From assembly GCA_029448655.1 (NCBI GenBank), contig JACCLO010000010.1, positions 1 through 64,000 on the forward strand: 64,000 nt of DNA, written 5' to 3'. A model generated the notes under the pieces. The model was not told the origin of the DNA. It did no database searches and was given only the letters and a program-made list of their open reading frames with translations. The stretch comes from Wolfiporia cocos (Eukaryota; Basidiomycota; Agaricomycetes; Polyporales; Phaeolaceae). Position numbers and translations under genes: made by a program. Each line of letters begins with the position of its first letter. The first letter of the stretch is position 1. Shown one piece after another: positions 51,352 through 62,659 of this stretch.

Positions 51352-54300
51352 AGAACACACCAGCCCCGCAGCGGCTGGGAGTGTACAGCGCCCCGAAGAA
51401 GCGCACCTCTACGAAGAGGCTTCACAGAGACCACTTATCTTGTGGGAAGATAAGGCGGTCGTACGTCACTCGGTATCCCATCTCGGAATATTCGGTAACT
51501 CGGCAATGGACTTTGCCCGGAGGACAAGGACACTAGCTACACGTGCCCCTCCTGTACAATACTTTCATCCTGACCCGCTCGCATTGAAGTTTTTCACTTT
51601 GTATAATGTACATGGAAACGATTCTCGAGACGACAATAAATCGTTCTCTATCGAAGTGGAACTGTGGGTATATGGAAAGAAAGTCAACGCCATGGCATTA
51701 ATCGACACCGGTGCATCAATAAGCGTCATCGATAAGAAACTCGTCCATGAGGAGAAATTAGTCACTCAGAAACTACCTTCACCTCTTGAGATTCGTAACG
51801 CCGACGGTACCTCTAATACCGCCGGTAATATCAATATGGCAATAAAAGCTTATATGGTGCACGAGGAACACAAGTCCACCGAATTCTTGTACGTAATGGA
51901 CGTACAGAATGCGGATGTGATCCTCGGATATGACTGGTTCCTGAAACACAACCCGGACTTCAATTGGCCGGAAGGAACCTTCACATATCGGTGTACGGAA
52001 AAATGCAAACATGGCAAACGGGTTTCGATTTCTGAGGAAGAAGACGAAATCGAACCTCGCAACATCTATCAGATTATCAACGACTTTCCAATAGATTTTC
52101 TCGGCTTAGAGGAGCCTGAGAATCCCTTTGTCGCTTGGGTGAACACCCTTGACGAAGGAACGGAACTCCTTATCGACGCCATTCAGTCAATAACGGAGAA
52201 GTCGGATGATGAATTCCTGACAGATGCGGATCTCCAGAAATGGAAATCCTTGGTTCCGGAGGAATACCAGGAGTTTGGTCCCACGGTATTTTCTCAACGC
52301 GCATCCGAAAGGATGCCCGAACGGAAACCATACGACCACGCCATCGACTTCCCCGATGACGCGGTACTACCGCCCCCGAGTAAGGCATACAAGATGTCTC
52401 CTCAGGAAGCGAACTCGCTAGATCAGTGGATTCAGGAAGAGTTACGGAAGGGCTACATCCGACACTCAAAATCCCCGATCGCGAGCCCGGTCTTCTTCGT
52501 CCCTAAAAAGGACGGCGGAGCCCGAATGGTAGTCGATTACCGAAAGGTGAACGACTTGACCATTAAAAACAGGTACCCTCTCCCACGCATAGACGAGCTT
52601 ATCGATAAGCTTAGCCAGGCTTCGATATTTACGAAGCTCGACTTGCGTTGGGGTTACAACAACGTAAGAATCAAGGAGGGAGATGAATGGAAGACCGCAT
52701 TCATTACGCCTAACGGCCTTTACGAAGCTGTAGTCATGTACTTCGGTTTTTGTAATGCACCCAGCACGTTCCAACACATGATGAACGATATTCTAGGTGA
52801 CCTTATCAGGGAAGGAAAGGTCATTGTCTACCTAGACGACATCCTTGTGTTCGGAAACGACCTGTTGGAACACCGTCGTATTGTCAAGCAAGTATTACAA
52901 ATCTTGCAAGACAACGACTTGTTCGCGAAGCCTGAAAAGTGCTTCTTCGAACAAAGCAGTATTGAATACCTGGGAATGATCATTTCCAAAGGAAAAGTCG
53001 AAATGGACCCTAAGAAGGTAGCCGGCGTTATGGACTGGCCTACACCTGCCAAGGTGAAGGACGTCCAGGCCTTTGTTGGCTTCGCCAACTACTACCGTCG
53101 GTTCATTAAAAATTTCTCCAAAGTGGTTAAGCCGTTAACCGAACTGTCCAAGAAAAACACGCAATGGAACTGGGGACCCGAACAAGCGGAAGCCTTCCAA
53201 ACTCTCAAGGAAGCTTTCACATCGGCTCCAATACTCCGGATCCCAGATCAGGAGTCCCCGTTCCGCGTGGAAGCGGATTCTTCCGATTACGCAACTGGTG
53301 CAGTGCTATCGCAATACTCTTCGGAGGATAAGCTCTGGCACCCGGTAGCCTTTTACTCGAAATCTCTAATCAGCACCCGAAAGGAACTATGAGATTTACG
53401 ATAAGGAGTTGCTCGCAATCATCCGCGCTCTAGAGGAATGGAGACATTACCTCGAAGGACATCCACACAAATTCGAAGTATGGTCGGATCATCTCAATCT
53501 GACATATTTCAAATCGGCACAACGGCTAACCCGGAGACAGGCACGTTGGAGTCTTTACCTGACAAGGTTCAACTTCACCATGTGCCACAAACCCGGTAAA
53601 ACAATGCTTACGGCTGATCCTCTGTCACGGAGGCCAGACCATGAAGAGGGGGTGGAACTCGACAATCGCGATCAAATTTTGCTGAAACCGGAATACTTTA
53701 CGGTTAGGACGCTAGAAGCGTCACAGCAGGAGATACAATCAGGCGACGAGGACCTTCTCAGACAAATCCGACAAGCCCTCATGGACGATCAGATTACCAA
53801 AGATTACCAGGAACTACTGAAAAGTGGTCCCAAGGAATTCGGTAAAGATCTCCAGGAATGGAACATGGAGGCCGGATTACTCCTCAGACGAGGAAAAGTG
53901 TACGTTCCAAAAGAGCCTAAGGAATTGCGCACGAAGATTCTGGAGTTACATCATGACCATGTGACTGCCGGACACTTCGGACGATGGAAGACCTATGAAC
54001 TTCTATCACGTAATTACTGGTGGCCTGGAATGACCACAATGGTGAAGCAATACGTGGAAGGTTGTGACACATGCCAGCGCATGAAGAACCGCAACCAGAC
54101 CCCGTATGGACCCCTGCAACCGCTCCCAGTACCGGAAGCACCCTGGGACACAATCACAATCGACTTCATCGTTCACTTACCGCCTAGCGGCGAACGCAAA
54201 CAATTCACTGCCATTATGGTAGTAGTGGACCGATTGACCAAGCGCGCACACTTCATTCCCACGTCAGACAATATCTCGGCAAAGGAATTAGCGAACCTCC

Positions 54301-55829
54301 TGTACCTTCGGATTTATCCGAATCACGGGCTTCCGAAACAAATCATTTCGGATAGAGGACCGCAATTCTCTTCTGAGTTATTCAAGGGATGGTGCGAGCA
54401 ATTGGGAATTCAGAGGTCGATGACGACAGCCTACCACCCGCAAGCGGACGGCCAAACGGAGAGAATCAACCAAATTCTAGAACAATACCTACGATGCTAC
54501 ATCGACGTTATCCAAAAAGATGACTGGGTGTTCTATCTCCCCACGGCAGAGTTTGCGTACAATAACGCGGCTAGCGAGACGACCAAGAATAGTCCATTCT
54601 TCGTCGAACTAGGAAGGCATCCCAATGCAGGACCTACGGATTTGAAGCCGACGCAATACTCGGACTTAAATCAATTTGCTTACGCCAGATGGTCAGCACA
54701 AGAGCAAGCTAAGGCAGCTATAAAACTGGCTGCTGAACGCTGGTCTTGGTACTATGATCAACATAAGCGCTCGGTACCGTTTAAAGTCGGCGACAAAGTC
54801 CTCGTTGACGCCCGTAGCTGGCAAGACTCCGAAAGAAGTCTTAGTCCACGCTATTTGGGACCATTCAAGATAACTGAACAATTATCTCCGGTCACCTTCA
54901 GGGTACATATGGACGAGCAATACAGGGCTTATCACCCAGTATTTCACGCTTCCAAGTTGGTTATGTACAAGGACCCTGTGCATCAGAAAAAACCAGAGCC
55001 TCAACCAGAAATGGTCGATGGCGAGGAATTATGGGAAGTTGAGAAGATCTTAGATCATCGTCTCCGCGCAGGAAGAGTTGAATACAGAATCCGATGGAAA
55101 GGATTCGGTATCAATGACGACTCCTGGGTACGCGAGGCCGATCTCGACTCGGCATATGACATTCTGCAGGAATACAAGGCTTCACACCCTATCCCGATGC
55201 AGGATGTTCCCCTCAGGCGATCAGCTAGAAGGAAAGAAGCAGTTCACGTCTTCGACCCTGATAGCGACGACTGGGAAGCCGACGAATGCACGTGGCCAGA
55301 CGACTGGCCGCAGTATCGCGAAGAATTTGCGAAAGATCCTAAGCAGCGCATGGTTAGACACCCCGACGGGGGATGGATGTCAGCTGACATTAACCAAAAC
55401 GCGGACTTGAAAATCGTAGTCGGTGAAGGCGGCCGAATGCCGGAAAAGGGAACCAAGGACTCGGTTGGGTTTGACCTGTACACTGCAACAGGCGATGTTC
55501 TGCCAGCTCACGGGCAGACAGAATACAACACCAAACTGAAAATCCAGGTACCTTTCGGCACTTACGGACGTATCGCCCCCCGCTCTAGTCTTGCCCGCAA
55601 AGGCATAGACGTAATGGGTGGTGTTATCGACCACGATTATCAAGGCGAAGTAATCATCATTCTCCGGAATCACTCCGACATATCTATCGATATTCGGGCC
55701 GGCGATAAGATTGCTCAGCTCATCTGCGAAGTTGCTAAGGACCCGCACATTACGCTACACGGAAAATCTTACTTTGAAAAGATTAAATCCGAGCGCGGTA
55801 CTGGTGGATTCGGCTCCACAGGAAAGTAA
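51293..55829 (+). pseudogene. pol: Pol of element D, one frameshift
   Basis: From ATG 51293 a frame of 699 codons holds protease (LIDTGASISVID, about residue 135), RT (YLDDILVFG, about 512) and the start of RNase H; it stops at 53392. The next frame, to 55829, continues with RNase H, integrase (HDHVTAGH to CDTC; TIDFIV, SDRGPQF, QTERINQ), chromodomain (about 55030-55190) and dUTPase (VGFDLYTA, PRSSLARKGIDV, RAGDKIAQL, GTGGFGSTGK). The break is an apparent single-base insertion near 53372-53380, between SKSL and the RNase H helix. With almost identical LTRs this is either a fresh mutation or a sequencing error. Confidence 0.92.
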
Positions 55830-55831
55830 TC

Positions 55832-55868
55832 GTTCCATTAGGGACAATGAAACCTGAAGAGGGGGTAA
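55832..55868 (+). promoter_or_regulatory. Hairpin plus polypurine tract of element D
   Basis: GTTCC (55832-55836) pairs with GGGAC (55841-55845, one wobble), then GAAGAGGGGG (55856-55865) and TAA before the LTR. Confidence 0.65.
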
Positions 55869-56567
55869 TGTCACAGATTTGGGACATGCCACTATTTTTC
55901 CCGTATTTTTACCTATTTATCTGGTATTTCTACGACCTTGTAGACATTTATGCTGTTAAGCGCCCGTCTACACGTACACGCAACCAAACAACACGTACAC
56001 AACGCGGTATACGTCCACTTGTCATAACAACACGTACATAATACGCCCGTACGCGTCAATGACTCAGCGGACTAACCTCCGGTGTCACGCGCCTTACTCA
56101 TACCCCGATACCGGGCTATGTCAGTACAATTGGATAAGCGGCCCGCTCGTTATCACATGCCAATGCCCTTACGATTACTCATATCCCGATACCGGTATAT
56201 AAGAATCGCATGCATGGCTTACTAACGTAGTTACAGCCACTTCCACAACACGGACCTACGGTCCAAACAAACGTTCTTACTGGTGCGGCCATTACCGGCG
56301 CACATGGTCTATTGTAGTTTACGACTTAGCTGTATTAGTTATGTCTGCGCACAGACCGTCTAACTGTTTGGCTCCTCTTCGAGTAACCAAACAAAGCATG
56401 TATATAAGTAGGGCTATCACTGCGGATAAGCCTTAGATTTGTTCTCTGCATTCGCACAGTTACATAACATCTCTGCTTGCGCCCACTAGTCTCCTCACCA
56501 ACCTCTAGCAACTCCTTCAAGTCGCTTACAAGGTTATAGTGTGAGTCCCACAGTCTAGTCTGTGTCA
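55869..56567 (+). repeat. 3' LTR of element D
   Basis: 699 bp, uninterrupted; TATA box at 56398. Reference copy for resolving the enlarged 5' LTR. Confidence 0.96.
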
Positions 56568-56676
56568 GCTGCTATGGGGGCGCATTGACCACTATACTAC
56601 GACTAAAACGAGGTCATGTGACTACAACACTAGGGTACGGGGGTTCGACCCCATGCCACGGTAATAAACCGTGACA

Positions 56677-57247
56677 TTACCCTCCCGTCAAGATTCATCG
56701 TCTCGATGAAGAAGAACTCTCGTGGACTAACTAAAAGTCATCACGTACTCTTTATGGCTCCATGGGCCCACACCCTAGCCGTAGACCACTTGTTTCATGG
56801 TTTGTGGAGCTCATACCCTGCCGCAATGCCAGGGCGGTCGTGATTGGAGAAGTTATCTTCGAATCTTGAGGTACCGGTGTTCGTCCTGGACCTTTGTCGA
56901 AAGTGGGGTTACGCCGAAGCGCTTCACATACCCACGGAGGTCCTGCTGCTGTTCATCGAGGCTGTCCCGCCCCCCAGGAGGTACGTTCGATACGAACATA
57001 CGTACTAGTCTCCTTCTATCGCCTTCATGTGAGGGGGGACGCTTATCTTCCACTCCTCTGTAGGTATAACGTACCACCAGCGCAGTGGTCGCCATAGCAA
57101 CGCTTGTATGGGGGGCAGGCGAGTTGATGCCGACCTCGCTTGATCGCAGAGGTGCCCCCGCCGCGTCGCTGTACCTAGAGAGTGGGAAACCCATAGCCCA
57201 AGACGCGCAGCGCCGTCAAGGGGGATGGTAAAGTATGCTTGTTATTA
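56677..57247 (-). other. Internal region of element E
   Basis: 571 bp. At its 3' end (56677-56710) are a purine tract and the hairpin TTCATCG/CGATGAA; at its 5' end, ATGCTTGTTATT on the plus strand (57235-57246) pairs with AATAACAAGCAT in the 5' LTR (57445-57456). A minus-strand frame, 57194-56853 (113 codons), includes VRMFVSNVPPGG and GYVKRFGVTPL, partly shared with G. The 5' part shares GCAACGCTT and CCCGCCGCGTCG blocks with G. Whether the shared text is coding or structural RNA is open. Confidence 0.75.
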
Positions 57248-57717
57248 TGACACAGATATACGCTCATACCGTATAACCTGTGTACCGCTATCCTAGTATC
57301 CCTCAACCTAACACGCAAGTCCTTTGGGGGTCGTCCCCACACCGCAGTGTCGAGGCGCAGACGAGCAGGTCTAAGGGGTGGCTAAGCCAGCAGGCGCACA
57401 CAGTGGTAGAGGTGGTATACAGGGGGACAAGCCCCAACGTCGAAAATAACAAGCATGGGGCTGTAAGGCCCCAGCGCAGTAGACTATATACATGCTGTAC
57501 TACAGAGGCGCGACGTAAGTCCTACCCTATAGTAAGGGACCGTGCGCGCATGTCAGTCATGTGCTATAGTACGTAATCAAAGGGCGACCTATACACGTGA
57601 GTGGTTATGCTGCTATGGGGGCGCATTGACCACTATACTACGACTAAAACGAGGTCATGTGACTACAACACTAGAGTACGGGGGTTCGACCCCATGCCAC
57701 GGTAATAAACCGTGACA
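57248..57717 (-). repeat. 5' LTR of element E
   Basis: 470 bp. In minus orientation: CATGTATATA (rc of 57483-57492), hairpin TGGGGC/GCCCCA with loop CTTACA (57456-57473), then the self-primer 57445-57456. Confidence 0.93.
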
Positions 57718-57778
57718 AGGTCGATGGCCATATCGAGGTAAACCTCCCAGTCGGTCGGCATTGTGAAGCCGGGCACCG

Positions 57779-58434
57779 TGTCACAAGAATTTCCCTGCAT
57801 TTACTGCAATTTTCCTGGGATTAATAGCAATTACCTACGCAATACGTCCTATAACCCGTCATAACCCAGCACCTAACGAATAGTTAGATTCATGCCGATT
57901 GATGGCCGCGTTATCTCCCATAACGACGGTATCTAATCACGGATCTGTTCCCGTGGATATCACAAGCTTAGCCGCTAGCCAATCGGACACCTCGTCCGTA
58001 TCACATCAGCACCACAACGTCAGCGGACCGCGCATAATGTCACGCGTCGGTTTACTAAGACATAGCGCCCTTAACGCTACTGGGCGACGCACAACGCCGA
58101 CAACCTATATCCCGGTTGATCGGCATATACCCTTATCACGTATTACTCAGTCCCATAATGACAGGGGTCCTGTAGTAGAATACGTACCGAAAGTAGATTA
58201 TGTAATAAGGCTGTCAGGGGTCTTATAATACATGTATATATACTGGTTCGCTAAGTCGTTAGAGACTTAGCTCTATTCATAAACATTTGCCTTCGGGTTA
58301 ACCACCTAACCGCCTTGCCTGCTGCTTACTCGCTTACTCCTAAGTTCTCGCCTATCGACGACTACAGAAGACGCTAACGCTGTACAAATAGCCTCTTAGC
58401 TGAAGCATAGAGTGAGTAGTAGAGTCTTGTGTCA
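57779..58434 (+). repeat. 5' LTR of element F
   Basis: 656 bp, TGTCACAAGAATTTC to GTCTTGTGTCA; related to the A LTR (shared GATGGCCGCGTTATCTCCC and CATGTATATATACTGG) but ending in CA. Confidence 0.9.
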
Positions 58435-58447
58435 TATGAATAGAGCT
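58231..58447 (+). promoter_or_regulatory. Core promoter, hairpin, self-primer and PBS of element F
   Basis: TATA box 58231-58240; perfect 7-bp stem CTAAGTC (58251-58257) / GACTTAG (58264-58270); primer AGCTCTATTCATA (58269-58281), perfectly complementary over 13 nt to TATGAATAGAGCT at 58435-58447. Relative to A, the G-to-C pair in the middle of the duplex has changed on both sides. Confidence 0.85.
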
Positions 58448-59810
58448 TCTTTGCCCTCGCCCCCTCTTAATTGAGCGGGGTCTGGGATTTCTCTTCTAGG
58501 GGTCTTCGTCAATGTCTGCGCCCCTCCGCTCGCTGACAAGCAGCGGGGGATATCCATTGTAAGTGGGATCTGGGGGATCGCCTTCGGGCAAGCCTTCGGG
58601 CAACATACCCGGACCCAGGGTTAAGGGACGGGCTTGGCACCTGCAAAGGGCCTTGCCGAGAGTTGAGAACCGGTGATAACGGGGCACGTGCCACCCTGGA
58701 TCGCCGGCGATCTTCTAGCCTATCCCCAGGCGTTACAGGGGCGGCTCTAATGTAGAACCGGGGTGGGCACGAGTTGCCCTGCCTAGAACCGATGCCGATA
58801 CGGGTTCGAATCAATAGCGATTCACCCTTGGCGCCCTCTAAGTCCCTCAGGGCATGGGTTTGGTTTTAACACTGGCAAGCCCCCTTTCTTGAGCTAGGCG
58901 TGGACACATGCGGAGTGTAATACTCCAAACCCCGTACTACCTGCACGCTAGGGAAGCGTGTCAGTTGTATCCCCCACCTGGTAGCGTAAGAGAGACGCCA
59001 GCCAGTCGCCAACACTAACTCCGGTCGAGAGCGGAGCGCTCATTGACGCCGGAGGATAAATCTAAGCGCATGACAAATAAGTTGACGTATACAAGAAGAC
59101 CCCGATGATGAAGATGTACCCGTTTCATCCACGATGTAGTAGAACTACCAATGTTTACCTTAAAAATAATCGCATTAAGTCCTCTGCCATAAAACCATCG
59201 AGACAATCGGATAAAAACCCCAGTAAGGTATAACATAACCCGAAAAGGTCCTGATTAGTCGAAAAAGTCCTGATAAGGCACCACGGCGCCCCACGAGCGT
59301 AGACATAGGGAATGGAACTTCCATAATATGTACTAAACGAATGTCGAACGGACATTCACCCAAAATATACCTTACATTTTTCACACGTATGCGATCACAT
59401 CAAATACACCCGTGATTGATCGAATGGATCGGTCACAATTATAAATTATAAATTATAAATTATGACAAAAAGGAACTGGAAAATCGAGTAGCGAACCTCG
59501 ATGAAAGGAAAAGGTCTCATAAACACGAAACCTTAGTACTGAGGATAACAAACTCATAATATACTTACATACAAAAATTACATAGGAAGAGTTTCTATCA
59601 AAATTCCCATAAAGTACATGTCGAATTACCCAACGCTCATAACAAGTCCTGCAAAGGCAAAAAGTCCTTGAAAAATAGGCAATGATGGTGGCATGACGCG
59701 ATTGATAAGTCCCGACAGGGCACCTTTTAGTTCCGATAAGGAACTGTGTGTTTCTCCTAGCCGAACGTTGGTTACGGAGGCTCAAGGCTAACAAACCCTG
59801 TTAGAAAAAC
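58448..59810 (+). ncRNA. Structured leader and mini-hairpins of element F
   Basis: 58448-59060 is conserved with the A leader, including GGAGT(GTAAT)ACTCC at 58912-58926. ORF0 is missing. From 59240 on there are hairpins with GNRA-like loops: CCT-GATA-AGG (59265-59280), CCT-GCAA-AGG (59644-59659), CCC-GACA-GGG (59707-59722) and AGTTCC/GGAACT (59729-59745). Three near-copies of ATAAATT occur at 59440-59462. Confidence 0.7.
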
Positions 59811-62659
59811 ATGTCGACACAAGCGACCTACGAAATAACTACCGTCACAACCGGTCTCCCCAATCTCGCATCGACCCCCAATTCGCCAAATTCCGACACC
59901 GCACCTCCCTTATCTCCTTCGCTCGAATGGATCGAGGAAGAAGCAGGAGAGTTCTTGGTACGACGAAAGGAAGCGGCAGTAGACGGCAAGGGATCCGTAA
60001 TCAAGGAAACCCCAGCCGAAGAGATGAAGGAAGCCGAAGCACGCGTAGCCAGTTTGGAAGCTACACTTCGCCGACTGGAGGATGAAATTACATCCCTCCA
60101 AAGGGAATCACTTCCCCCGAGTACACCGACACACGAAATCGATTCACGTCGGATCGAACCCCGAACATTCGAAGGCGGCATCACCGCCCTGGAATGGATC
60201 ACCCATATGGAGTCGTACTTCAATTTCGCTAAAATAACCGAAAACGAAGATCGAATCTGGCTAGCGCTAGAATTACTGCGCAATAATGCCCTCCACCACA
60301 TGGCTATAATCATAAGTCATGAACGGGAACCAATCCGGAGAACGTGGGACTACTTCGTTGCTTGCCTTTGACCCAGGAATCCTGCCTGAGGTCGGCGTCT
60401 CCAACTGAGGGCGTTGAGAGGCTGGTTCACAACTCCAGTCTAGCACGCGTAGTCACACAGCAGAGGTTAAGGAGTTCAAGAGGGGAACACCCCCATAGTC
60501 GAGATTGATAAGTCTGAGGAGAACGCCTCAGACTTGAGAACGTTATATACATGCTGTGCACCGCTACCTAAAGGGTCGCCCTAAAGTACTGCGCAATGGC
60601 CCAAGCGCAGCGCCTAAGCAATCCATGGAACGCTTACATAATACACTGCATACTATTCTACTTGAATACCCGGTGGTAACCTAAGCTCCCTATGTTAAAT
60701 GCAACAGGTCATGTGATCGCTGCGCGCTATACCTCATGTCGCAGAATTAACTGTGACATTACCTCCTCTTCATGGTTCATCGCCTCGATGAAGTACATTA
60801 CCTCCTCTAGGTGTAGTCGCCGGTTCGAGCCCTGGTATCCACCTACACGCAGGACTGGTTACCTGGGAGGTGGCGCCTTGGTCTGTTAGTCGCCGAACGT
60901 GCGCCGGTGCCCTATGTAGAGGCCACGCCTGGGAGTCGGGTTCGAGGTCGTTAGATTGAGGATGGTGAAGGTCTTCCGCTTGAAACGCGCCGCCTTGCCT
61001 TGCTCTGTTAGGACCTGCCGCAGTGGGGTTACGCCTAAGCGCTTCACATACCCACCAGGTCGAGAAATGGGGTGTCCGCCGCCCGGGACGCTGGTACCAA
61101 AGGTACGCACCAGTAGTCGTCCTGCTATCTATTGGTTAAGAGGGCGGGCTTGTTGACTTACTTTACTCCGTCGTCGGTCCTGGCTGAGGTCGCCCTGGCA
61201 ACGCTTATGTGGGGGCAGGCATGAGACTGCCGACCTCCTCTTCAAGGAGGCTGCCCCGCCGCGTCGCCGAACCTAGACGTGAAAGACCCTTGGCTCCAAC
61301 GCGCAGCACACAGGGGGTGCTTCAGCGCAAAGGAGAGAAGGTAGAACAGACTTATCAATATGACCCAGGAATCCTGCCTGAGGTCGGCGTCTCCAACTGA
61401 GGGCGTTGAGAGGCTGGTTCACAACTCCAGTCTAGCACGCGTAGTCACACAGCAGAGGTTAAGGAGTTCAAGAGGGGAACACCCCCATAGTCGAGATTGA
61501 TAAGTCTGAGGAGAACGCCTCAGACTTGAGAACGTTATATACATGCTGTGCACCGCTACCTAAAGGGTCGCCCTAAAGTACTGCGCAATGGCCCAAGCGC
61601 AGCGCCTAAGCAATCCATGGAACGCTTACATAATACACTGCATACTATTCTACTTGAATACCCGGTGGTAACCTAAGCTCCCTATGTTAAATGCAACAGG
61701 TCATGTGATCGCTGCGCGCTATACCTCATGTCGCAGAATTAACTGTGACAGCCTTTTATGGTTTAGCAGGGAAGAGACGAACCGAGAAATAGCCCGTATA
61801 CAAATCAAGGGATACCTTAGCGACCCCGGCCGAGCAATGATGAAATACAATCTCGAAGAATGGATCGTTTCCATTCAAACTCTAGGCCGACTCGCCGATT
61901 TAGACACCAGAAACATGATATCCGTAATTGAGGATGTCCTGCCAGAGGGGATTAAAAAAATATATTCCCCCCAACTCAAAGAACGAGTTCTGGACCGTCT
62001 ATTTCGACAACGCAGTGTTGCTATTGCGACACTTGGGTCCCAATACAAGGGAAGACTCGAAAAAGGAAACTGGTAGCCCAGAACCTGATAAGGTCTCGGG
62101 AAATACTACTACGGCGAAAAATGCCGTACACTACCGAGAAGTAGCCGAAAAAAGCCCCCGTATTAGCAATAGGCAGTCCGATTGTAGGCGCCACCCCGGC
62201 GTCCACATATGGAAAAACTGTCCTGAAAATTGGTCTAATACAAAGGACAAAAAGGCGAAAGATACTCGAAGTGGCTCTGAACTAGTGTCGCTGGCAAGCA
62301 CACTAAGTGGTACAATAAGGGGAACCAATCCGGGGAATTCGAAAGAGAAGACCAACCGGAGGATGCCGAGGAAGACGGAGATCGAAGAAGATTCTCTAAA
62401 GGGTTCTAGAGTCGAAGAAGACTCGAACCAGGTCCCCACCGACCAATCAGATGAACAACGTCAAGAAAGGGAGACGGTTACCCCTTTCAACTACATTTTC
62501 GCACACCCCGTGGGAGACGAGCAAACCTCGGAAGAAATAAAACGACTAAATCTATTTCAACCAAGATCACCAGCGAAGTCCAGTACAGAACTGGTGCGCC
62601 TATCGCCGGGCGACTCTATTGAAGAGGATTATCCCCTTTTCTACTTCAAAATCGAATAA
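59811..62659 (+). pseudogene. gag: Gag pseudogene of element F, split by G
   Basis: ATG 59811 (MSTQATYEITTV) to 60368, then 61756 onward in the same frame once G and one GCCTT are removed. Acidic/helical N-terminal part, coiled coil (SLEATLRRLEDEITSL), gag core (LEWITHMESYFNFAK ... LWFSREETNREIARIQIKGYL). A frameshift near 62070 moves to the frame that holds the knuckle DCRRHPGVHIWKNCPE, C-x2-H-x3-H-x4-C as in A, and ends at 62659. Confidence 0.85.
60369..61750 (-). mobile_element. Element G: short non-autonomous LTR element
   Basis: Apparently identical 390-bp LTRs, 60369-60758 and 61361-61750, TGACCCAGG to AACTGTGACA on the plus strand, with GCCTT at 60364-60368 and 61751-61755. Internal part 602 bp (60759-61360), no pol. 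Hairpin TTCATCG/CGATGAA beside the purine tract (60776-60792); self-primer pair 61347-61359 with 61496-61508; 10-bp LTR hairpin 61502-61527. The minus-strand frame 61110-60886 shares VPGG and GYVKRLGVTPL with E. Confidence 0.94.

Larger units (their letters stand above)
45475..56567 (+). mobile_element. Element D: chromodomain gypsy retrotransposon with dUTPase
   Basis: Starts TGTCACAGATTTGG, ends TAGTCTGTGTCA, target duplication GCTGC (45470-45474, 56568-56572). LTRs are 699 bp each after removal of the nested solo LTR, with one difference noted (TACATAAG against TATATAAG, near 46905 and 56198). Same gene order as A but clearly another family: canonical CCHC knuckle and about 1 kb leader. 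Pol has one frameshift. Confidence 0.96.
45109..57717 (-). mobile_element. Element E: short non-autonomous LTR element, carrying D
   Basis: LTRs of 470 bp: 57248-57717 (5') and 45109-45474 plus 56573-56676 (3', split by D). Target duplication AGGTC at 45104-45108 and 57718-57722. The internal part is only 571 bp (56677-57247), with no pol or complete gag. I counted three differences between the LTRs. It must depend on proteins of another element. Confidence 0.93.
39288..57778 (-). mobile_element. Element C: second A-family copy, opposite strand, nested and broken
   Basis: Its 3' LTR is 39288-39901, pol 39992-44413 and gag 44413-45108 plus 57723-57778, all on the minus strand and closely similar to A. 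Insertion of E (45109-57717, AGGTC) and then F (from 57779) removed its continuity; its 5' end is beyond the window. Left target flank is CGTCG (39283-39287). Pol carries three nonsense changes and two deletions, so the copy is dead. Confidence 0.93.

Noticed and set aside
56620..56676. tRNA gene or Pol III B box in the LTR of E (GGGGTTCGACCCC), with an A-box-like TAGTATAGTGG nearby
   Set aside because: The two boxes lie on opposite strands and the T-stem does not pair as in a tRNA; no cloverleaf could be drawn.
45109..57717. Possible assembly artefact of the nested region
   Set aside because: Each join has an exact 5-bp duplication and LTR lengths agree to the base, which a misassembly would hardly produce.
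60692..60889. 65-codon ORF at the LTR edge of G (and its twin at 61684)
   Set aside because: It lies in the LTR and is duplicated with it; the second copy is long only because it runs into gag of F.
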